A stretch of DNA of 9,257 bases from the NCBI GenBank assembly GCA_043744805.1, contig JAYTTZ010000095.1:1-9257 (forward strand), given 5' to 3'. The DNA comes from Ga0077536 sp043744805 (GTDB lineage Bacteria; Pseudomonadota; Gammaproteobacteria; Ga0077536). This document shows positions 6,225 to 9,257 of this stretch, piece by piece (within the stretch, counting starts at the first letter, position 1; every line of letters starts with the position of its first letter). The position numbers and the translations under genes are program-made. Under the pieces are notes generated by a model, which saw nothing but the letters and a program-made list of their open reading frames with translations, was not told the DNA's origin and did not search any database.

Positions 6225-7433
6225 CTACTGTCCGGCCGGCGGCGAGCCCCAGCCAAAGAATGCCAGCACCTCGGTGCGCCGGGCCAGGGTATCGGCTTGA
6301 CCCAGCGCCATCAGCGCCTGGGTGTACGGCGCTTCGAACAGCAGGTAACTCGCCAGCGCCGTGCCGCGTGGGCCCTGCGTGGCCAGGCGGCTGCTGACTC
6401 CCACGCCCCCCAGCAAGGCCCGCACGGCGCGCGGCAGGCTCTCGATGTGGAGTGCGGCAATGTCGTCCAGGCGCTGGCTCGGCGCGATTACCAGCGCCTG
6501 CACCGGCCGCAGACTGGTGGCCTGGCGCTGCTCGTCAGACAGCAGCAAGAGCGTGCGATTGATGCGTTCCATGCGCTCGATGTCGACGGTGAGCGCATCC
6601 AGGAAAATCCCGGAGAGCGCATGCCCGGCAATCTGCGCAATGCTGGGATAGCCGGCGTTGGAGACTTCGCGTCCTGAGGGCTCATGCATGCGCCCGGCGC
6701 CGATGACCAATACCCGTTGCGCTCCCAGATGGATGGCCGGGGAGATTGGCGCCGTCTGGCGCATCGAGCCGTCGCCAAACCACTCGGCCTTGCCGTTGCG
6801 GTCGAGCTCCGCAGCTGGAAAGACAAAGGGGATGGCAGAAGAGGCCATCAGGTGGGCGTGGGTCAACCGGGTGGCATGGGCCACCCGCTGTGAGCGCGCC
6901 CACGGCGTGATCGCGACTGCCGACTGGTAGAAGGTGACATGTTCGCCGCTGCCATAGCCCGAGGCCGTGATCGCCAGCGCCAGCAGTTGCCTCGATTCCA
7001 GCAACTCCGGCAGGCGCTGCAGGGGCACGGCGGCGGCAAGCAGTTCACCCAGTGGCTGGTTGTCGAGCAGCGAGCGAGGCCTCGCCCGCCGGAAGCGGTT
7101 GAGTGCCCAGCCCACGGAAAGCATCGTCAACCACTGCGCGCCTGTGCGGATGACGCCCAGTGAATCGGCGCGGTAGACCTGTTCGGCCCGGAAGTTCCGC
7201 CACACGGAATCAAGATGAGTGACGGCATTGTCGAAGTGGTCGCAGTGGCAGGCCAGGGCAGCGGCATTGAGGGCGCCCGCAGACGTGCCACTGATGACTG
7301 CGAAGGGATTGCGCTTGAGATCCGTGCCCGCTTCGCGCCGCAGGCGGGCCAGAGCCGTAAGCACCCCCACCTGGTAGGCCGCGCGCGCGCCGCCACCACT
7401 GAGCACCAAGCCGGTTACCGGGGTTTCGTACAT
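6225..7433 (-). CDS. patatin-like phospholipase / esterase
   Basis: This 402-residue patatin-fold serine hydrolase has its Ser-Asp dyad in view. The oxyanion loop is SGGGARAAYQVG (12-23), the nucleophile elbow is GTSAG (49-53, Ser51), and the catalytic aspartate is in FGDGSMRQ (Asp221). MYETPVTGLVLSGGG is the usual beginning of this subfamily, so the ATG at 7433 is preferred over an upstream extension. No signal peptide is seen, so it is expected in the cytoplasm or at the inner membrane. The C-terminal part (about 260-400) is the alpha-helical tail common in proteobacterial patatin-like proteins. These enzymes cleave acyl esters of phospholipids or related lipids; the substrate here is unknown. 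The gene is divergent from the PEP-CTERM gene, with 241 bases between start codons, and no clear ribosome site or promoter was found for it. Confidence 0.9.
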   Translation of the reverse strand: MYETPVTGLVLSGGGARAAYQVGVLTALARLRREAGTDLKRNPFAVISGTSAGALNAAALACHCDHFDNAVTHLDSVWRNFRAEQVYRADSLGVIRTGAQWLTMLSVGWALNRFRRARPRSLLDNQPLGELLAAAVPLQRLPELLESRQLLALAITASGYGSGEHVTFYQSAVAITPWARSQRVAHATRLTHAHLMASSAIPFVFPAAELDRNGKAEWFGDGSMRQTAPISPAIHLGAQRVLVIGAGRMHEPSGREVSNAGYPSIAQIAGHALSGIFLDALTVDIERMERINRTLLLLSDEQRQATSLRPVQALVIAPSQRLDDIAALHIESLPRAVRALLGGVGVSSRLATQGPRGTALASYLLFEAPYTQALMALGQADTLARRTEVLAFFGWGSPPAGQ

Positions 7434-7489
7434 CGGTGCACTGTAGCGCGGGTGTGGTGAAGCTTGCACGGGAGCCGGGGGAGTTGCGG

Positions 7490-7524
7490 TCAATCGGCGC
7501 CTCAATCGAGGCCTGTCCTTGATT
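7490..7524 (+). repeat. degenerate intergenic repeat, copy B, with a small hairpin
   Basis: TCAATCG occurs at 7490-7496 and 7502-7508 (12-base period), followed by AGGCCTGTCCTTGATT. It aligns over about 35 bases with 6098-6132, most positions being identical apart from the spacer between the boxes and one inserted T. Within it GCCTC (7499-7503) and GAGGC (7508-7512) form a perfect five-pair hairpin with an AATC loop. It sits 57-91 bases upstream of the patatin start codon. Confidence 0.5.
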
Positions 7525-7586
7525 GCGCAAACGGGAATGAGGACGCGCCCCCCGAATGAACGCGGGACTCGACCACACCGGAGAAG

Positions 7587-7602
7587 TGTGATGCGCATCA
7601 CA
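7587..7602. promoter_or_regulatory. CRP/Clp-type binding site in the divergent patatin / PEP-CTERM region
   Basis: TGTGATGCGCATCACA is a perfect 16-base palindrome with TGTGA and TCACA half-sites six bases apart, the exact core consensus of CRP/Clp-family regulators. An AT-rich run (TTTTTT) follows on the right flank, as in good CRP sites. Its centre is about 80 bases before the PEP-CTERM start codon and about 161 before the patatin start codon, so it could control either gene. No convincing -10/-35 pair was found to set its exact position relative to a transcription start. Confidence 0.7.
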
Positions 7603-7674
7603 TTTTTTCCCATGCTTTAGTGAGGGAATGCGCTGGACGGATGCTGTCACCCGTTCATAACAGGAGCTTCAATC

Positions 7675-8250
7675 ATGAAGAAGAAATTGCTCACGCTTGC
7701 GATCTCGGGTCTGGTCACCCTCAGCGCCTCGGTCAGTGCCGCGCCCATCAGCTTCGTCTTTACGGGCTTTGGTTCAGGGACGCTCGATTCGCTTTCATTC
7801 GGCCCTTCGCAGTTCACCATCACCGAAACCTCCGATACGGCCAATATCGAGTCCTGCGGCGCAGGGTGCTTTTCGCTGGATTCGATCTCCGCATCGATCA
7901 CGATTGATACGATTGGGACGCTCAACTTTCTGAGCGGCACGCGAACCTTCGCAAACACTGGTCTGGTCGGATTTTCGCGGGCGACGACTTTCGGGTTTGA
8001 CCTGTACAACGTCTTCGACGTACCCGGCTATGCGCTGGACACCTCGACCGGTCCGGTTCCCGGAGTTGCCCAGCTGCTGCAGTGGACGAGCGACACGGTC
8101 AACACTTCCGGCGGCGTGCTTGTGTTTGAAGATGGACGCTCGGAAGGTACGTTTACCGCGCTTACCGCCCCGGTTCCCCTCCCCGCCGCCGTCTGGTTGT
8201 TGGGCTCGGCACTCGGTGGCATGGGCCTCCTTCGCCGTCGTACCGCCTGA
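7675..8250 (+). CDS. secreted VPLPA-type PEP-CTERM sorting-domain protein
   Basis: This 191-residue exported protein starts with a signal peptide (MKKKLLTLAISGLVTLS core, cleavage likely after VSA at residue 22). It ends in a PEP-CTERM-type sorting signal: VPLPA at 167-171, a hydrophobic helix WLLGSALGGMGLL (174-186), and the basic tail RRRTA. In this gammaproteobacterial variant VPLPA replaces VPEPA. The signal implies processing by an exosortase and delivery to the surface or exopolysaccharide matrix; no exosortase is in this window. The middle is rich in Ser, Thr, Gly and Phe, as usual for these low-complexity beta-rich proteins, and has one close cysteine pair (Cys61 and Cys65 in CGAGC). 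The start is set by AGGAG at 7662-7666, eight bases before the ATG. A terminator follows 22 bases after the stop, so the gene is likely monocistronic. The domain in the middle is not recognised. Confidence 0.92.
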   Translation: MKKKLLTLAISGLVTLSASVSAAPISFVFTGFGSGTLDSLSFGPSQFTITETSDTANIESCGAGCFSLDSISASITIDTIGTLNFLSGTRTFANTGLVGFSRATTFGFDLYNVFDVPGYALDTSTGPVPGVAQLLQWTSDTVNTSGGVLVFEDGRSEGTFTALTAPVPLPAAVWLLGSALGGMGLLRRRTA

Positions 8251-8272
8251 GCAATCACGCCCATCTGCAAGT

Positions 8273-8299
8273 AGGAGCCCCGCCCCGCGCGGGGCTTCT
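8273..8299 (+). terminator. rho-independent-like terminator after the PEP-CTERM gene
   Basis: AGGAGCCCCGC (8273-8283) pairs with GCGGGGCTTCT (8289-8299) over eleven pairs, one of them G-U, with a five-base loop. The following CATTT is only a weak T-run. It starts 22 bases after the stop codon. The remaining bases to 8408 hold no gene. Confidence 0.75.
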
Positions 8300-8377
8300 C
8301 ATTTGTAGCCTCGGGTTCCAGAGCGGGACCGAACCCCGGGAGGCAGGCCATGGCAGCACCTGCTAAGGTTTCGGCTC

Positions 8378-8391
8378 GCAGGGTGACCTGC
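8378..8391. repeat. short inverted repeat before the sulfotransferase gene
   Basis: GCAGG and CCTGC flank GTGA, making a five-pair dyad 17 bases before the start codon. It could be an operator or simply chance in a GC-rich region. A TGCTAAGGT stretch at 8361-8369 resembles an extended -10, but no -35 partner is visible. Confidence 0.25.
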
Positions 8392-8408
8392 CTTTACGGA
8401 ACAACACC

Positions 8409-9032
8409 ATGAGCCTTCGTGTCATCGGTGCCGGTGTGGGTCGCACCGGTACGACTTCCCTCCAGGCCGCGCTTGAAATCCTGCTTGGCGGCCGCTGTTA
8501 CCACATGCACGAAGTGTTTCCCCGGCCCGACGACGTGCCGGTATGGCATCAGGCGGCATTGGGCCACATGCCGGACTGGCATGCGTTCCTGAAGGGCTGG
8601 TCCGCGGCCATCGACTGGCCAGCCTCGGCCTACTGGCAGGAACTGGCAGAAGCCTTCCCCGACGCTCTTATCGTGCTGTCGTACCGCGATGCCGACGGCT
8701 GGTACAAGAGCGCGTCCAACACGATTTTCCCCGCCTCGATCCAGGCGGGTGCCGGCCCCTGGCGCGACATGGTCTGGGCGATGCTGAAGCATCGGTTCAC
8801 GGAGGATGTAGAGAACCGCGCCGCAGCGATCGCGGCCTTCGAGACCCACAACGCCCAGGTGCGCGCCACCGCGCCCAAGCATCGCCTGCTGGAGTGGCAG
8901 GCGAGTGACGGTTGGGCGCCGCTGTGTGCCGCACTCAAGCTGCCAATCCCTGACGTGCCGTTCCCGCATGCCAATACCACGGCGGATTTCCAGGAGCGGA
9001 TCGGGGAAGCGGTGCCTGCACCCAGGGGCTAG
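8409..9032 (+). CDS. sulfotransferase-family protein
   Basis: This 207-residue P-loop protein belongs to the sulfotransferase superfamily, most like the Sulfotransfer_4 group. The 5'-phosphosulfate loop is VIGAGVGRTGTTSLQAAL (5-22). The 3'-phosphate-binding segment is SYRDADGWYKSA (91-102), with Arg93 and Ser101 at the expected spacing. DWPASAYWQELAEAFP (69-84) and the C-terminal WAPLCAALKLPIPDVPFPHANT (169-190 region) are characteristic of this group. By family it would move sulfate from PAPS to a hydroxyl or amine acceptor; the acceptor is unknown, and many members of this group are uncharacterised. No signal peptide is seen, so it is likely cytoplasmic. ACGGA at 8396-8400, eight bases before the ATG, may serve as a ribosome site. 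A terminator separates it from the PEP-CTERM gene upstream, so co-transcription is doubtful. Confidence 0.85.
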   Translation: MSLRVIGAGVGRTGTTSLQAALEILLGGRCYHMHEVFPRPDDVPVWHQAALGHMPDWHAFLKGWSAAIDWPASAYWQELAEAFPDALIVLSYRDADGWYKSASNTIFPASIQAGAGPWRDMVWAMLKHRFTEDVENRAAAIAAFETHNAQVRATAPKHRLLEWQASDGWAPLCAALKLPIPDVPFPHANTTADFQERIGEAVPAPRG

Positions 9033-9118
9033 CGAGTCGTTGGTTGCGGGAGTGTTGGAAAGTCCGGGGCCCTCTGACCGGTCGTGGCACGAACCCTAAA
9101 CGGGGCGGAGCTTGCGCT

Positions 9119-9151
9119 CGATCGATGCCCGATCAATGCCTGTCCCTGACT
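9119..9151 (+). repeat. degenerate intergenic repeat, copy C
   Basis: CGATCGATGCC (9119-9129) is followed directly by CGATCAATGCC (9130-9140), a tandem 11-mer with one difference, then TGTCCCTGACT. It resembles 6098-6132 and 7490-7524: two ATCGATG-like boxes followed by GCCTGTCC and TGA, here with an 11-base period. It lies about 87 bases after the sulfotransferase stop, in a 225-base stretch without a gene. Confidence 0.4.
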
Positions 9152-9179
9152 ACCAATCGCTCTGGGCTGCCTTGTTGTG

Positions 9180-9196
9180 GCGCTTGCCAGAAGCGC
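9180..9196. repeat. small perfect hairpin downstream of the sulfotransferase gene
   Basis: GCGCTT (9180-9185) and AAGCGC (9191-9196) pair perfectly around a five-base loop. No T-run follows on either strand, so it is at best a weak terminator. It is 148 bases after the stop codon. Confidence 0.35.
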
Positions 9197-9218
9197 GCGC
9201 CGATCAAGCGCGGTGCCG

Positions 9219-9255
9219 GCCCGTTCATCCTTCGACGGGCTCAGGACGAACGGGC
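9219..9255. repeat. REP-like inverted repeat at the right edge
   Basis: GCCCGTTCATCC (9219-9230) and GGACGAACGGGC (9244-9255) are inverted copies with one mismatch around a 13-base loop TTCGACGGGCTCA. I recognise this pattern (CGTTC, CCTTCGAC, GCTCAGG, GAACG) as a palindromic repeat scattered between genes in many proteobacterial genomes. It may also act as a transcription stop. The window ends two bases later, so further units could follow. Confidence 0.7.
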
Positions 9256-9257
9256 TT

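Noticed and set aside
6184..6225. Plus-strand hairpin followed by a T-rich run, resembling a terminator
   Set aside because: The stem is imperfect with a bulge and a large loop, and no plus-strand gene reads into it.
7434..7613. Upstream extension of the patatin gene
   Set aside because: The family usually begins a few residues before the GGG loop; the extension would cover the CRP site and the repeat at 7490-7524 and shows no conserved features.
7620..7674. Sigma54 (-24/-12) promoter as found before some PEP-CTERM genes
   Set aside because: No GG-N10-GC arrangement with adequate flanking match was found upstream of the start codon.
1..9257. tRNA or rRNA genes, CRISPR array, transposase, integrase, phage or toxin-antitoxin genes
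   Set aside because: None was seen on either strand; the only repeats are short intergenic ones.

Overview
This is a high-GC bacterial window, most likely from a gammaproteobacterium. Two things suggest this: an aryl-polyene-type pigment operon, and a secreted protein with the VPLPA variant of the PEP-CTERM anchor. Genus and species cannot be read from the sequence.

Positions 1-5166 (minus strand) hold seven tightly packed genes that look like part of an aryl polyene (APE/xanthomonadin-like) cluster. In transcription order they are: acyl carrier protein, COG4648-type membrane protein, AMP-ligase (acyl-ACP synthetase-like), short hotdog dehydratase, LpxL-like acyltransferase, LolA-like periplasmic carrier, and an MMPL-family exporter cut by the left edge. 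All junctions abut or overlap (TAG|ATG, three ATGA overlaps, a 17-base overlap, one GTGA overlap), so the block is almost certainly one translationally coupled operon. The inferred division of labour is: ligase and ACP load an aryl or acyl starter, the dehydratase works in chain elongation, the acyltransferase attaches the polyene to a lipid, and LolA plus MMPL move the lipid-linked pigment to the outer membrane. The ketosynthases and ketoreductase are not in view and probably lie beyond the left edge.

Positions 5167-7433 (minus strand) hold a class I glutamine amidotransferase-like protein and a patatin-like phospholipase/esterase. They lie upstream of the pigment operon on the same strand, with gaps of 196 and 169 bases carrying short repeats. 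No functional link to the pigment operon is demonstrated.

Positions 7434-7674 form a divergent promoter region with a perfect CRP/Clp-type palindrome. It separates the patatin gene from a plus-strand gene for a secreted PEP-CTERM protein (7675-8250), which ends in a strong hairpin terminator. A sulfotransferase-family gene (8409-9032) follows.

The last 225 bases carry no gene, but they hold a degenerate short repeat also seen in two other intergenic regions and, at the edge, a REP-like inverted repeat. No tRNA, rRNA, CRISPR array, transposase or integrase was seen. The strongest novelty candidates are the reduced composition of the APE operon and the degenerate intergenic repeat family.
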